Positions 1-13,325 of a stretch of 64,000 bases of DNA are shown here, one piece after another. Within the stretch, counting starts at the first letter, position 1. Every line of letters begins with the position of its first letter. This DNA is from Bombus terrestris (taxonomy: Eukaryota; Arthropoda; Insecta; Hymenoptera; Apidae). The translations under genes and the position numbers were made by a program. The stretch covers positions 5,697,001-5,761,000 of the forward strand of contig NC_063271.1 of NCBI RefSeq assembly GCF_910591885.1, given 5' to 3'. Under the pieces are notes generated by a model. It saw nothing but the letters and a program-made list of their open reading frames with translations. It was not told where the DNA came from and did no database searches.

Positions 1-603
1 AAGTGGGTGCACATGGAAAAGTCCATGGGACCCTAGGCGCCTAGTCCAGCCCCCTATCATAGCTTTGGGGCTAAAAACTAATTACATTCGGCTACGGGGT
101 TGGTGCATGATCGTACCATATTGCAACGAGCAACACTCGTTCTTACCAATACGTTGTTATGAATTCCACAAGACACGTCCGTCTACCGCTATGTAAACCC
201 TTTCGTTCAAACATGTGTTGAGAGAAACGGTTACTGTTATATCCAGGCAGTGCGCAATGGAATAGAAACAATTTTATTTGACAGAGCATAATGGAGATTC
301 TAATCAACGAGAACAAAAACTGATGAAAAAAAGATGTGTGAATTTCATTATGATGTTCATGAAAATTAAATGTAAAGAATGAGTATATACGTATAGATAT
401 ACACAATTAAATGTACGCAATAAATATTTATATTTTACCTTTCCTTTTATGTGTTTAATTAATGAGATTTTTTCCGATCAAAGTATGTTAAAATGTAAAT
501 ATATTAAAACGCAAGGGAAGAGCAAATAAGAAATTTCAGTATTCGAATGCAGTTTTAAAAGTATATTATCGCTAGTTCAGTCAGTGATAATAGATACTTC
601 TGC
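1..603. other. Non-coding stretch at left edge
   Basis: No recognisable gene. The first ~130 bases are less AT-rich than what follows and include palindromic bits such as cctaggcgcctag. The remainder is AT-rich. An AATAAA on the minus strand lies near position 275, where it could serve the putative terminal exon at 604-828. No open frame here looks coding. Confidence 0.4.
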
Positions 604-828
604 TTATCTGACGGGTTCCATCTTATTGTTTTCGTAGCGTAATGCGCGCTGCCCATGAATATCATTTGGATAAAATCTCATCGGTCTACCCGGCAGCCGT
701 AACAGGGTCTTGAAACCCCACACCACGAACCAGTCACCACAAGGCACATCCCCTAACTCTTCATCTGGACCGTAAAAATAGGAGACCGATACGGACACGT
801 TTTGTAAATTGCGTTGGTGCATTTTTAA
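604..828 (-). CDS. Putative terminal exon of unidentified gene
   Basis: I do not recognise this protein. The minus strand is open for about 74 codons and ends at TAA (606-604). It has clearly coding-like composition compared with its AT-rich flanks and varied, balanced codons. Its middle reads as a well-structured peptide containing YFYGPDEELGDVPCGDWF and, later, RLPGRPMRFYPNDIHG. A possible acceptor (tatacatag) precedes TTAAAAATG, so the exon could begin at 828 in phase 0; the first ATG is at 822. The polypyrimidine tract is weak. No membrane segment is visible. It may be joined to the minus-strand exon at 13230-13325, which ends in phase 0. It could instead be a single-exon short ORF or chance. 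Confidence 0.35.
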   Translation of the reverse strand, partial: LKMHQRNLQNVSVSVSYFYGPDEELGDVPCGDWFVVWGFKTLLRLPGRPMRFYPNDIHGQRALRYENNKMEPVR

Positions 829-1287
829 CTATGTATAAACGCGTAATATCTTAAAATGTTTTAACGCTAGTTTTATGGATAATTGTCTTCTTTTAATTTC
901 GTAAAATGTTGTTTGTCGTACGATTGACGATTTCAAATTATATTTCTCTTTATTTAAAGCCTAGATAATGTAGTATCTATGTAATTATTATCGGTTAGAG
1001 TATAAGTTTAATGAAAAATATTGGAAATTCAGTATGCGCGCTTAAGCGTTGAAAATGAAGGGTTCATGCTACGCAGGATTGCGTGGGATATATTTTGACG
1101 TCGATTTTGCGAGGGATCGCGGTAGCATAATGGACCTTCAGCGCCAACATCGTGGTCTCCTCCATCAAACTACGTCCATTGCCATTCCCCGATCACGGGG
1201 ACAGAAACATCATAAAATGTAATCCACAAATATGAGAAACCATAGTATATCTCGAACAGATTCATGAAACAAACAGTAGCTCGTTAT

Positions 1288-1331
<44 letters not shown>

Positions 1332-3000
1332 GACGAAAGGAATATGTTCTTCCTAATTAAAAAAAAATTTAACAAGATGGTTTAATTTCCATGATGACAG
1401 AACAGTAATTTTTAATTGAAAACGTGACTCATACTGAGGAAGCTAGTCATACTCCAAGAATGAATCAAACTTCCCCACTGAAACAAAGTCCTCCCTGGCC
1501 TGGAATTTTCAGGAAATAAACGATCCGTGCCAAATAGGTCTTAAATCATTACTTTTGAGAATAAGCCAACCCTTCTTCGTCTAGACGTGAATTCGTTCCT
1601 TTCCCTCTGAGGTTCAATGCGTTAACTTAATTTTCCAGCTTTATCCATGAAACAAATTACTCTTAGCTGTTATACAACCGCATAATATAATATAACGACA
1701 GGACATCTTATTTTTTATTCTTATTTTATTATTTCTAATAATTCTATTAATCTTCTATTATTAATAATTCTATATTTAATAATTCTATTATTTTTAATAA
1801 TTCGTCTTATTTTTTTTTATCATTGTTATCCCTTTTAAAATATTTTATTGTTACTCGATCGATTTAAGAAACGTTCAATCCATTTGGAGAAGATCACGCG
1901 TTTAAGGGTTAGAGAATTAAACACCGCTAAGAAATTTATCATTAAAATTGCTTAATACTTTCATCAACGCTGTCGCGATAAAGATAATCCCTGAGGTTCG
2001 CACGCAAAAGAGAGCTGGTCGAACAACAAAAAATCTCGATCCACTTGCGGGTTGACCACAAGCTCGTGTATTAACGAATGGGATTTCGCGGGTCGAAGCT
2101 TACAACTTATAATCCCGACACATCCCGTTATAGGTTACCCGCCTGGCTCGTCCGAAGATTAAGCTTGCACCCCCGTGTGTTGCACACAGGAATAAGCATC
2201 CCCCGTGATACTCTGCATCGCTTGCCAATTCCCTCCCCTTCTCATCCCCTTGAATCAGCTTAAGCTGTGCACGCGTGCATGCATCATTTAGCTCATGCTT
2301 TGCTCGCGTAAACGCATCGAATATTATACAATTCCAACTACAATATTGCCGTGATCGAACGAGTAAATTGAATCTGGGAGGCAAACGAGCCTTAATAGGA
2401 AACGTGCCTTCCAGGCTGCGCCCTTTGTACGTGATTAGAGTGATACATCACGATCGGAATAATTAGCTTGACTAGTGTTTCAGACTATAGATCTCCAGTA
2501 CCAGATTGTTGCACAAGAAACTTCGTTCCTTCAAAGTTCATTGATCGATAATAATAATAAAATCTTGGGTAATTTAGTTATGAAATTTGTAATAGCGACA
2601 AACGAATATTATCAACGTGTTTCGATTTAATGAAGCAAATTTTTGTGAAATTGATTTACTTTTGTTTATTGTAAAACTGCGAACTTTTACGCGGTTATGG
2701 GAAATTCAACGATGCAAAAATGTACACGATGCGCATGATATCCAAAAGTATATAAATTATCCCAATCAAAGAACTCGTTACGATATTTAACAGATGAAAC
2801 AAATCTCTGTTTGTTTGTATTGTTAAAAATATAAATTCGAATAAATAATATTTTATTATGGACAATGTAATTTCAAAATATAATTATTCCATGTGAAACA
2901 CGTTTATCGACGACGGTCAAAAGCTCGATGGATAAGGTACGTTCGTGCAGAAGAGAGTTAAGTTTCCGACGTAGTTTACCGACGTATCTCGAGAGATGGA
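829..3000. other. Non-coding interval with GC-richer patches
   Basis: No gene recognised. It contains a GC-richer patch at ~1040-1210 that is open in more than one frame on both strands (no splice support chosen), a 37-base T run at 1290, and an AT-rich low-complexity tract at ~1700-1830. The block at 2050-2460 is also less AT-rich, but its short overlapping ORFs on both strands look like shadows of composition. Confidence 0.45.
1290..1326. repeat. Poly-T tract (37 nt)
   Basis: Uninterrupted run of T. It may be the remnant poly(A) tail of a minus-strand retroposed sequence or simple slippage. No retrogene was identified beside it. Confidence 0.9.
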
Positions 3001-6000
3001 GCTTTCGAAGCACTAAACGCGAGCGGAAGATCGCGCTTGCGAGGCAAGGTCGGGCCGAGCTTACGCGCGCTCTGCTCCCACTATGGATTTGCCATTAATT
3101 CAAAGCACCGAGAAACTTTTGTCCCGCACGCGCGCACCCTCCACGTTCAAACTACCTGCGGCTTTCCCAAAAAAGGAGCACGTCATAGAATACCATCTGG
3201 CAGAAAGCAATTTTGTCATAACTATAGTCGAAATGTCTTTTCTCTATCCATATAGAAATGTAGGTTGAAATTCATATAATAGGACAAAATATACTGCAAC
3301 GGAAGTACAATGGTGACCCGGACACGTGACGTTACCAAGCTAGAAATCAGTAACAGCTTACCGAGTAGAGAAGTAACAGATTTTAACGATAATCTATCAT
3401 ATTAAAATACGATGAAATAATAGTTAACAGATGAAGATAAGACTGGACGAGTTTCTAAAAAATACGTTGCAAGTATCGGTTGAAAGGATCTGTTAGCGTC
3501 TAAACCTAGTGTCGAAGTGAAATCAAATCCGAATTCTCGGTCACGTACTCGAGAGAGGAATAAAAAAAGAAAGGGAAAAAGAGAAAACGGTCCTGTTCTA
3601 TGAAACGGCAGAAAACGATGCGCCCCCTCGCGATACAGCGTTTTCACGTCGACGAAACGGCACGAAGCGAGGGGGCGGATTTTCCCACGTGGCTGTTAGA
3701 TCATGCGCGTCCCGTTCCAGGAAAAGTTTAGTCCGTGAGCCGCGTTTATTGCGGCCGAGTATTACCTTGACTCCTGGAGATAGGGGAATGGAGAACGGCA
3801 CGCCGAGCAGGAGGGCATTACCAGTGGATCGACGCTGGAAAAGCGAAAGTTGACTTTAAACTTTCAAGGGGATCGTTCCGCGTGTCGCCAGCTTTTGCTT
3901 TTTCTCTCGTTTCGCTTATTCACCAGGACGTCTCGTTTCACTTTCCGCTCCCTGTGACGGAGGAAACCGCATTAGCAGTCGCGGATCCGGTGTTGACGAA
4001 TTTCGTCCCGTTTGATATCACGGACCTAGACATACCGTTTGATTTACGGTTGAATCGCCGAACGAATTAAAACGAAATTAACCGTGACAAGATTAATCGT
4101 CTTGTAACGCTTTTTTTCTCGCTTTCGCATCGAAAGCCGTCGACGAAGCTCTCGTCGAAGTTGGATAATGTATTTTGAAAAAGAATTTCAACATATTTTA
4201 GTTTATACAATAAACTTTAATATTTGAACGACAACAAATTCATAGAGTAATAATTTTATTGTCAACGTTCCAGCTTGGTAAGATCGGCGAAAAAATATTA
4301 TCGGCCTAAATGCGCGCACTCATTTCCTCCGACGAGCATTTCAAAGGAACAACCGTGCGTTTCAACGTCTCGTAGAAAGACTAATTGTTTGAACAAGATT
4401 GCGCTCACGCACGTGTACGTCGATGCCGCCGTACGTCAGAAACCGCCGAGAATTAATTGATCTTGATCCTTGATCCTGTAGCGTGTTTATCTGCCACTAA
4501 TATTCAATTTTTCATTTCGTGTTCTCCAATGGCCATTAACACGCGAACAAGTGGGTAAACGAAACTCGAGTATCGAAGACTCGTTATAACATAGGAAAGG
4601 ACAGTATCATTCGGTTTTATGGCTGGCCACTATCTTTCCTTTGCCTTTCATACCCTTCTCGACTCTCCACCCTTACGTTACATAGTATCACGCATGCCTT
4701 CACTAGCTCTCCCTTCGCCTTCCAGCAAAACTTTCGAGAATTTACACGCAGACCGCTTTTTGCTCGTTACTTTCTCTTGCACAAAGCGATACGATAATTC
4801 ATGCGTATGTGTAACCGCTGATAACGACAACCTGCCTTTTTATTAATTCCCTACATTCTTTCATTTTTTGCCCCTCGTGTTTCATCTCGAACGATGACAA
4901 AATGAAATGATATTACTAATATCACCGTTCTAGATAATTATTTTCATTGGCAATATTTTCTACTTACTAGTACAGACAATGGGAGATTTATCGTTGGACG
5001 TCTGACTATAGATTAACTTATACTACTTGTTCTTCTTGTTCGACCATCGTAACGAGCATACGATATTTTTAATATACAATATCATCGATAACTCGATAAA
5101 TGTGATTTTTAGATTACAATAGCTTATCGTACAATACTGAGAAGCGTCGGTTCTATAAGTTTGAAATAGAATACGAAACTCTTACAGTAAGTCTTCCCAA
5201 TCGAGACTCAAAGCGCTGTTCTCCCTTTACGAATATATCGCTATACATGGGTTCGCCATTATCTCTGCTATTACTTTTAATTGAAAATTATGAACAGATT
5301 GTACATGAAGTACAAAAGTACACTGAATATCGACAGTATATAACAACTACATAAAACTTCGCTTGTTCCGCCTCATTTACGATACAGATTTTCTAATCGT
5401 TTGCACAACTGTACATTACAACGTAAAATATTAGAATTACAGTTATTAAGGACGCTAGTTTCCCTTTATATCGTGCAATAATTTTCCTCAAATTGTCGTC
5501 GCATCATTTTTATTTACGATGCGATATAACATCACTGCGGTAAATTTCAGGATCACGACACAGGTTAATATATCGCGGCAGAAATTATCTACGTACAACG
5601 ATGATTTACTAACAGCGTTCTAAGAGCTAGAAATGTACGGTTCTTCGATACATTCTTAGCAAAATGATGTCACGCTGGGGTGAGTAGCACGTGGAATCTT
5701 TCTTTTTTCTTGCTTTGGCTCGCGATATTTCCCGAGGTACCCCAAAGAAGCGGTATTAGGGCTTAGAATTTGAAACAGCCTGAGCCAACCAGCCAACGAG
5801 CCCTGGGGTTGGAACGTTACAGCTGCTGTCACATAAATATCCAGGAAACACCCCCCCCTTCCCCGAATTCTAGAAGCACGGGTGGTCCCACCCCCTCCCC
5901 CTCCCCCGCAGGCCTCGCGTAAAGTTGCAGAAACTCCACTGGTATTGATTCTCAATTCTTACGACAACGAAAGTGAGAACAGAAAAGAGTGGAAGAAATC

Positions 6001-9000
6001 GAGGAGGAAAGTGGGAGCGAAAGAGGGCTTAAGTTGGACAACTTTCAGGGTTCCATATATGAACAACGCTTTCTTACAACTTGGCAAAATCAAAAGAAAT
6101 CACGTTGTAGCGATAGACATACGTCTAACGAGAAGTTACAGAAATCTGTCGAAAAAGATTGGAGGGTTGATGTCCGATCTACTTCGAAGTTTATCCTAAT
6201 TCCCAGTAATATTCATAATATTATCATGTTAAGGGACCGACGTTAGTTTTAATATGATTAAAGTTGTAGTTTGGTAGCGCGGGGAATGCATAATAATGTG
6301 CTGCGCGCGAGGGTAAAGGGGTAAAGAAGACTCGATAGCGCGATAAGTTTAGAACTTCGTAACCTTGACTAAGACGAGAGGGGGTAATGGAACGATCAAA
6401 TTCAGAAGATTCGAAGTTTCATGGGTAAAGTTTACTTAGTAATTCCATTGCGAGTTAAAATTCACTGAATCTGTTATTCAGCTGTTCCAGTGAAGCGAGA
6501 CAGTATATTTTATTCATAACAACAAATTATTGATAATCGACGCGTTTCTCCTCCACCTTATAGACGATTGTCGTTTATTTTCGAGCGTTGGAGAATTACT
6601 TAGGTATATTAAATTTTCACGCGCATAATTATACCTATAAATTAAGTTATACGCACGGAAAGATTTTCGTGCACGATATTTGATCGTTATTTAACTACTA
6701 GTTCGATATGAGTTCAATTTCCTTCTTATGCCTTGGCCCCTAAAGCAGGTAATACGATAACGAGTGATATTAGGGACACGAAAAGCCTTTGATCGAAATT
6801 TCAAGGACGTACACATTAATGGTAATAGTGTCATTACGTGTCCTACAGTCAGTGTCTAGTTTCACGTAAATACGTCGTACAATTCTACACGTAAGTACTT
6901 ATCACTAATTGCACGATGATTTATGAGATATTTAAGAAGGGAATAATTAGTGAAATAGCCGGGGTGCATATGTAAACATTTCACCCTAGTGTTGATATGG
7001 CAATTAATATCGGCTTTTGATTTATGACCGCCTTTATTCACCTATCGCGATACCGGAATTTCCTTATATATCTCTCGCTCCTACGAGCCTGATATTCAAA
7101 TTACCAGAGGAAATGTGCTAGTTTCGTGACAACTATTTCTCGTTGTAAATCGGCACTTTAAACGAAACTGCCATTGAAATTACATTTAATAAAAAAAAAA
7201 AAAAAAGAAAAGATAAAGTTTTCTTAGCTCAGGAACTGTTTGTTTTTTATTGAAAAAAATAGTAAGAGCACGTGTCACTAAAACGACACGAGTAGAATGA
7301 TCGTGAAATTATCTATATTGACAGGAATTGTGATAAAGATATAAAGGCAATACGTTGATGGTTGAACTCATGATACTTTCCTCTTTTTCCATGTCGAACT
7401 TCTGATTAAAAACAGGCAGATAGAACTTTCGACGAATGAGCCGATATATGCATTAGGTTGTTCGAAAAGTGTCTTTCTTTTACAGACACGTCTTTTACAA
7501 CGGCGCATCTTTATACAAGCATGAAACCTAATCTGCCGAACGTTGTGATCTTTATTTTGATAGAACAAAATGGATCACACGTAGTTCGATAAAATAATAT
7601 AAAACGAGAAATGTTGTGCGTTCGTTATTTCCTTATAAAACGAAAGAAACTCTTTGGACGACCTAATACAAAGAAACATATGTATAAAGATTTAAGAGAA
7701 TGAAGATTAGAAGATGAGGAAAGGATATTGCGTATTTATGATACGCCGAAAGAAACGTAAAGAAAGGCAAATGTGGAAAGAAATCTGCAGAAGAGAGAAA
7801 GAATAGCTCACGGCACGTAAGGTCTGCCCTTAATCGCGATGCGTGACAGGGGTTCTACCAAACAACCCCGGTAATATTAATCTTCGATTAAAGGCTTATC
7901 GTGGCACGTGGGCATGGGCGCGGAAAATTCGGCAACGCGAAAAACTTGGGGAGCACCTTATCTCATCACTCCTCAACTTCCCTACTTTTGTGTACACGAT
8001 TTAAAAAATAACCTCAGACCTTCGTCCAGATGGTTCAATAAATCGCATTTTTTCAAAAATCGTTTTCATAGATCACGAAACATGTTTTATATTTATTCAG
8101 CCGAACGAGAATTTAACGTCAGAACTACTAGAGTCGCCATGACCAATTTTTGATTTTTCATAACGATATCATATCTTTACAACGATGCAGTATTCGGGAC
8201 TTTGAACAACTGTTTCTAAAATATTATACATGTTAATTATTATTGTATTGTACATGGTATATGGATAAAAGCTTGCCTCGAGTGTATTCTTTCGTAGTTG
8301 ATGCAAAGTCTTATACGTTTAATCGTCGATAATTCTAGCGCTAAATGTTTAATTTGCATAATCAGCGGTTAGAATTCGACGACAAATGTTCACGCACGTT
8401 GACTAAGATATTCATAAATTCCATTATCGGAAGACCTATCATCTACGAGGTTGAATAGATCTTCGTAGATCCTCTGGAAGCAGCTTCTACTTAATCCATA
8501 GCTCGCTAGTTAATAATTTTGGTAACAGGGCTGTAAACTCTGTCTCGATGGTTATTAAGTGTTGCGTCGAACGAAATCTGGAAGCCCAAAATGAAACTTT
8601 ACTTCCAGAGAATTCTCGTATTCGAGGAGAGCGTCTCGTCGTTGAACGATCCGCGCGTCCACGGGCATAAAACTCGACTCTAATCGAAGCGAAACGAACA
8701 GTCGTATGAAATTGTCTCATGACGATATCTCGAGTCGTATTCGCGATATCGATGCTACAACGATAACCACCCTCCTGTTCTCTGTATGCTCAATATGTTG
8801 CGAGAAACTCGCATCGAGGGCAGAGTGCCTGAGAGAAGCATTCACGGAGATATCGAGGCAATTCCGGAACGATGGTTAGGTCGATCCTCGAATGGCTAAT
8901 CGATGCCTGACCGTGCAAATACGCTCGAAGGGCATTCACACGAGGCAAGGTACGCATCCCCAAGTCGGCTTTTCACCCCACGTTCCTCTCCCTTATGCAA

Positions 9001-10370
9001 TAATTTTTACGTTGACACTCGCGAGATCTTACCGTGCCTTTCTCCATTCTCCATTCCCCATTAAGCGTATATTCTTCCTGTCCTCTAAGACTATGGAACT
9101 GGCAATATTCGCGTACGATAGATAATCTGACGATAGTCTACTGACATATCGTACGTAGGTATGGAACGAACATTTGATAGACTTTAAGGAAGGGACACTT
9201 CTTGCAAGAAAGACGGGTTTTGTTGAAATATATTTTGATGATATTTTTCATGATCAGTAACGGTGTGTAAGATACAACAGCGAATATCTGAGTATTTTTA
9301 TAGGTTCTTTCCTTTTCAACTAGGACTTAACTTTCAATAAATAAAGATTACAGTATAGATAAGTATAATTTGCTTGATTTTCCGATTTTGATGTTATTTA
9401 ATGGTTGGAAGGGTGTACTTTAATACAACGAAGCTAAAAAAGGGAGCGATTCATTTGATCCAGAGATATGAGCAATATCTGACAAATCCATAAAGTTGTG
9501 CGAACGCTTTTAAGAAATCGATATTTCTGACGTAAATATTTTCCAGGAGAACTTCGCGTGCAAATTTAATTTTCAAAAAATAGTTCTCCCAATATGTGAC
9601 TGATCTTTTTCAATTGCTCTCGTGTGTGTAAATTGTCTACGAGTCGACTAAGTTCGCAAAACCTTCGTACAGAACGAAACAGAAGCAGACGAGAAAGCAT
9701 ATCGGTTTAATACAGCCCAGCGTACTAAAATGTACAGCTAACCCTTCGAAAGGCAGCGATCGCTTTTGCCAACTGTTTCTATGTCGCAAGAGGAGACAGA
9801 GCTTCGCCGTACGCATCTACATATTTTTCGGTAAATTTAGCAAAAGAAATAATCGACCGAGGCAGCGAAAATTCGACAGGGATTTTGGGAAAGCCGCAGC
9901 GTGGAATCCTCATCCAGGCAGAAGTTTTCGCGGTAAAGGAACGTTGTATGACGCATGGCAAGATTCTGCGCGCGTAAGCCAATTTAGCGCTTTCTCACCC
10001 TCCGAGTGTTGCCGGATCTTGCAGCAGAGAATGCCCTCTCTTCGGCCTGTTGCGAGAGGTAGGCGTTGTATCTTTAATTATCTACGCAACGGAGGGACGG
10101 AGGTGGTCCCGAGGGATTCAGCCAGCTACCAAGAGGGTTGCAAAATGGTATCATCTCGTCCTCATGGCCGGGGCGTGGCTCACTCGACACCCAAAATCTC
10201 TTCGTCTTCGTCTGTGTAGCTTACCACTCGTCCGAGAGGAGTAGGGAACGAAACCACCGCTGGAAAACCTCGACCATTTAGCGGCAGCTTTGCTGAGACC
10301 AGTTAGCCACACGCTTTTGTCTCCCGCAAAAGAAAATCCGCCGAGACCATAATTTCGTTTCACTTTCGCA

Positions 10371-10443
10371 TCTATCGTTGGTACGGACCTATCGTTGGTA
10401 TGGTGGATGGACCTATCGTTAGTAGGGTGGATGGACTTATCGT
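10371..10443. repeat. 24-nt tandem repeat, about 3 copies
   Basis: A unit of the form acctatcgttggtatggtgg plus atgg is present as two full 24-nt copies (10387-10410 and 10411-10434). A 16-nt partial copy lies before them and a truncated copy after, with a few substitutions. On the minus strand the array lies in an open frame and would encode an 8-residue repeat containing TNDRSIH, but I see no other support for that frame being a gene. Confidence 0.8.
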
Positions 10444-11840
10444 CAAGATCGCCAGAAGAGTAACGCACGGTGATTAGAAAAAGTATTTGCTCATCATTCA
10501 TGTTTATCGTAGTATTTACATACTAATTAATTAGATCCGAGTATATTAAATTTCGTATCGTTTAGTAATGCTTTCACACGATTACAAAAATTTCATACTA
10601 CGAAAATGAAACGTGAATCCTGATAAAAAAATAACGCTTTATTGGAAGATACGTGCAAATACTTTCTGTAGCCGTTGTATTTAAAAAATTGTCAATTTTG
10701 AGGGCCGACTGAAGGCGTTCTTTTGATTCATCCTCGCGTCGATCGAATGTACGATTCGTATCGTCGGTTTACCAGAGAAATGATACGTTCAAAGGTTCGT
10801 TGATTTTTCAAACTCTGTAAAAATTAATTTACGTTTCTTCGTTGCTGTTTTACCAACCCATAGACTATAATAACGCGAAGGTATTCTTACGAATTGCTAT
10901 TTGATATCTTTAACGAATAACTCTGCGAATATAAACTAAGATAAACTGGCTTTAGCTTCTTTTCCATGGGAGAAATCAGTTACGCGCATTGAGAGCGTAC
11001 AAGCAACGAACGAGTTGGCACACAGCTGAGAGCAAACATTCCCTGCTTGCTCGTACTTCCCATACACCGTTTTGTACTCTCAACAACCTGTTTCTTTCGA
11101 TGCTCTAAATATTCTTTCCTTTACTAGCATACGTCTGGTACGTTAAGTAACGTTAACGATGCAAATGAACGACACACATATTTCCAGTTCTTCGAGCTTC
11201 CATCGTGCTTTTGATAATACGTTGCATTTTATTCCTGCGTTTCGCGAATGTTTCAATGAACCACGACGAAGCTCACCACGCTCTCGCGAAACGCGATTGA
11301 AACTCAAAGAACCACAGATACAATTCGTCCAACGAACATCGTGAAAATTTAGAATCTAAAGATGCGATTGCTTGTTCAAAGTTCAGAGACCAACTTCTAA
11401 TTTTAATGGAATACTTATCGAAAGATCGATAATCGCTTTGAATGGCGCGATAGAACAGCGTCACGGAAGCGCGGCAATTTTAGCATTTTGTCATCCGCAC
11501 GAGGTCTGCTTGAGTCGTGTAAAGGCCCTCGACACCGACTGACGTCGAACGCAGAAGGTGGAAAAAAGAGCAGCGAGGACGGCCAACGGCTCGCCGACGA
11601 CGAACGAGAGTGAAGTTCGGTCATTCGCGCGGAAAATTATCCGTGGTACGAAGAGGGGACGACAAGGTCGCGATCGCGTACAGACAGCTTGACGCAACCG
11701 CGCCTAGGTGGATATTAATTAAGACAGTCATTAGGAAAAAGCGACGAGTCGGCAGTGCATTCATGTGGAAAATTATGCTTGGTACCTCCACGCCATTGCG
11801 GAGAATTCCTGCGTTCTCTCCTTTTTTCTTCCCTCTCTTC

Positions 11841-11842
<2 letters not shown>

Positions 11843-11876
<34 letters not shown>
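11843..11876. repeat. (CT)17 microsatellite
   Basis: Perfect dinucleotide repeat. It accounts for the Ser-Leu and Arg-Glu rich open frames seen on both strands here, which should not be read as genes. Confidence 0.95.
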
Positions 11877-11878
<2 letters not shown>

Positions 11879-13229
11879 ACTGTGTACACCGTTGGAAAGC
11901 GCTAAAAGTCTTCGTAACATATTGCACGTATAAACAGTCGTATAGCGTGTAAAATAAAAGAAAATGACACTATGCGGGCTTAATTGTAAATCTATGAAGG
12001 TTTAGTTTGCAATAATCGGTAGCTTTTGCGCGCAATTTATATCTTACCATGCATCCCTGTTTGATATCAATTTAAAAGGTTGTATATGTATTGATGATTA
12101 TTGGTTATCCGATTAGTCGGTTTACAAGTTTATTTAATAGACAAATATGTGCAGTATGTTGTACGATATAATATTCGCTCGTAACTCTATCGCTAATCCT
12201 AATTTTAGTAACAATGAATGCGTTATTACGATGAAGAATTTCAATTATATAAATGTTGGTTTGTTGTAAGTAGCAGCGGAAAGACAGAGTTTTTCCGTAA
12301 GTCTGGAGAATTAAAATAAAGGGCGCACGGTATTAACCGTTTAGACTGGAGATTAACGTTAAGAAAGGGATGGAAACGTAGTTAACGGGCAGACATTATC
12401 GCATAAGAATATCCCTCTGTTAATTGCGTTACAGCTGTAGGAAAGAAGAAACTTAATTCCGTTAAATTCCACCTTCCGTGTGCGCAGCAAACAGAGACTA
12501 AATATTTCGCCTCCAAAACTAAAGGATAATTTCTAATGGAATCCGGTAATGGACAGCTACAAAAAAAAAAAAAAAGAAAAAAGGAGAAAAGAAGAAAGAA
12601 TCGCGGATTCGATAATTATTTTCTACGCGCTATTTTAAACGATAAATACTATTCGAGGTATGTTTGAAAGTCGTTTGAAATCAATCAAAACGATCCACAT
12701 TTTTGGAGCGTCCGATAAATTTTTCTGCGAATTCCTCAGCAGCGTACAATAGCGTGGAATTCCATTTTCACACCAATAATTATAGCCACGAAATTACGAA
12801 CTCTTTTCCCCCCCGATGCTCCGTCAAACCAGAATTCAGAGTACGCAGGAAGTAATACAAGGTCGCGTACACTCGAACACGTACAGGATTAACCCCAATG
12901 ATGAACGAGGAGAGGAGTGAATTGTAGTCAACGTAGTGACGATACCAACCACCGAAGAGAGTGTTCGTGTTAATTACGTTAAAACTCATCGAGGAAAACG
13001 AATGTAATTTGCGCCGGAGCTATTGTTTCCAATTTGGCTGGAATAATCGTAAACATGTTCTTTAATCTCGATGATCAAACTGATATTTCTACTTTTTCGA
13101 CAAGCTTGTTCATCCACCCTATTTTACGTCACAGTGACACGATTGAATCTTTGCCGTAATATTCGACATTCTGACTTTACCATCGCGAACATGGCTAAGA
13201 GAAAAGTCGATATAAACGTAATTTCTTAC

Positions 13230-13325
13230 CTTGATGGTCTCCTGAGGGGAGTACCTCGCAGAGCGTTGTGCTTGAGCCTGTGCCTGCAGGCTCATCGCTG
13301 TACCATATCTGCTACACTAAATACT
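13230..13325 (-). CDS. Putative 5' coding exon, unidentified gene
   Basis: On the minus strand a good acceptor (ctgtttgcttacag) is followed by 30 bases with an in-frame stop. An ATG at 13295 then opens 22 codons starting MSLQAQAQAQRSARY and ending in Lys, directly followed by a strong donor, ATCAAG|GTAAGA at 13230/13229. This looks like a start-codon exon with an untranslated leader, preceded by at least one upstream 5'UTR exon and ending in phase 0. Downstream exons must lie at lower coordinates. The only phase-compatible candidate I see is 604-828, 12.4 kb away, and others may lie outside the window. Product unknown. Confidence 0.4.

Larger units (their letters stand above)
3001..13229. other. 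Non-coding interval, no gene recognised
   Basis: Mixed AT-rich sequence with islands of higher GC (about 3.0-4.1, 5.65-6.2, 8.5-9.1, 9.8-10.4 and 11.4-11.9 kb). These islands produce many short overlapping ORFs on both strands. None carries a recognised domain or convincing splice structure. If the exons at 604-828 and 13230-13325 belong to one gene, this is its intron. It includes the homopolymer-rich C/CT tract at ~5850-5910, the 24-nt tandem repeat at 10371-10443 and the (CT)17 tract at 11843. Confidence 0.4.

Noticed and set aside
3720..3840. Minus-strand polypyrimidine tract with ccag acceptor and nearby GTAATG/GTAATA donors
   Set aside because: It would make an exon of only a few bases and no partner exons were evident.
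5656..6199. Overlapping ORFs with poly-Pro and poly-Gly runs
   Set aside because: The runs come from a C/CT-rich low-complexity tract read on both strands; nothing else supports coding.
11610..11952. Ser-Leu and Arg-Glu rich ORFs around 11.8 kb
   Set aside because: Translations of the (CT)17 microsatellite in different frames.
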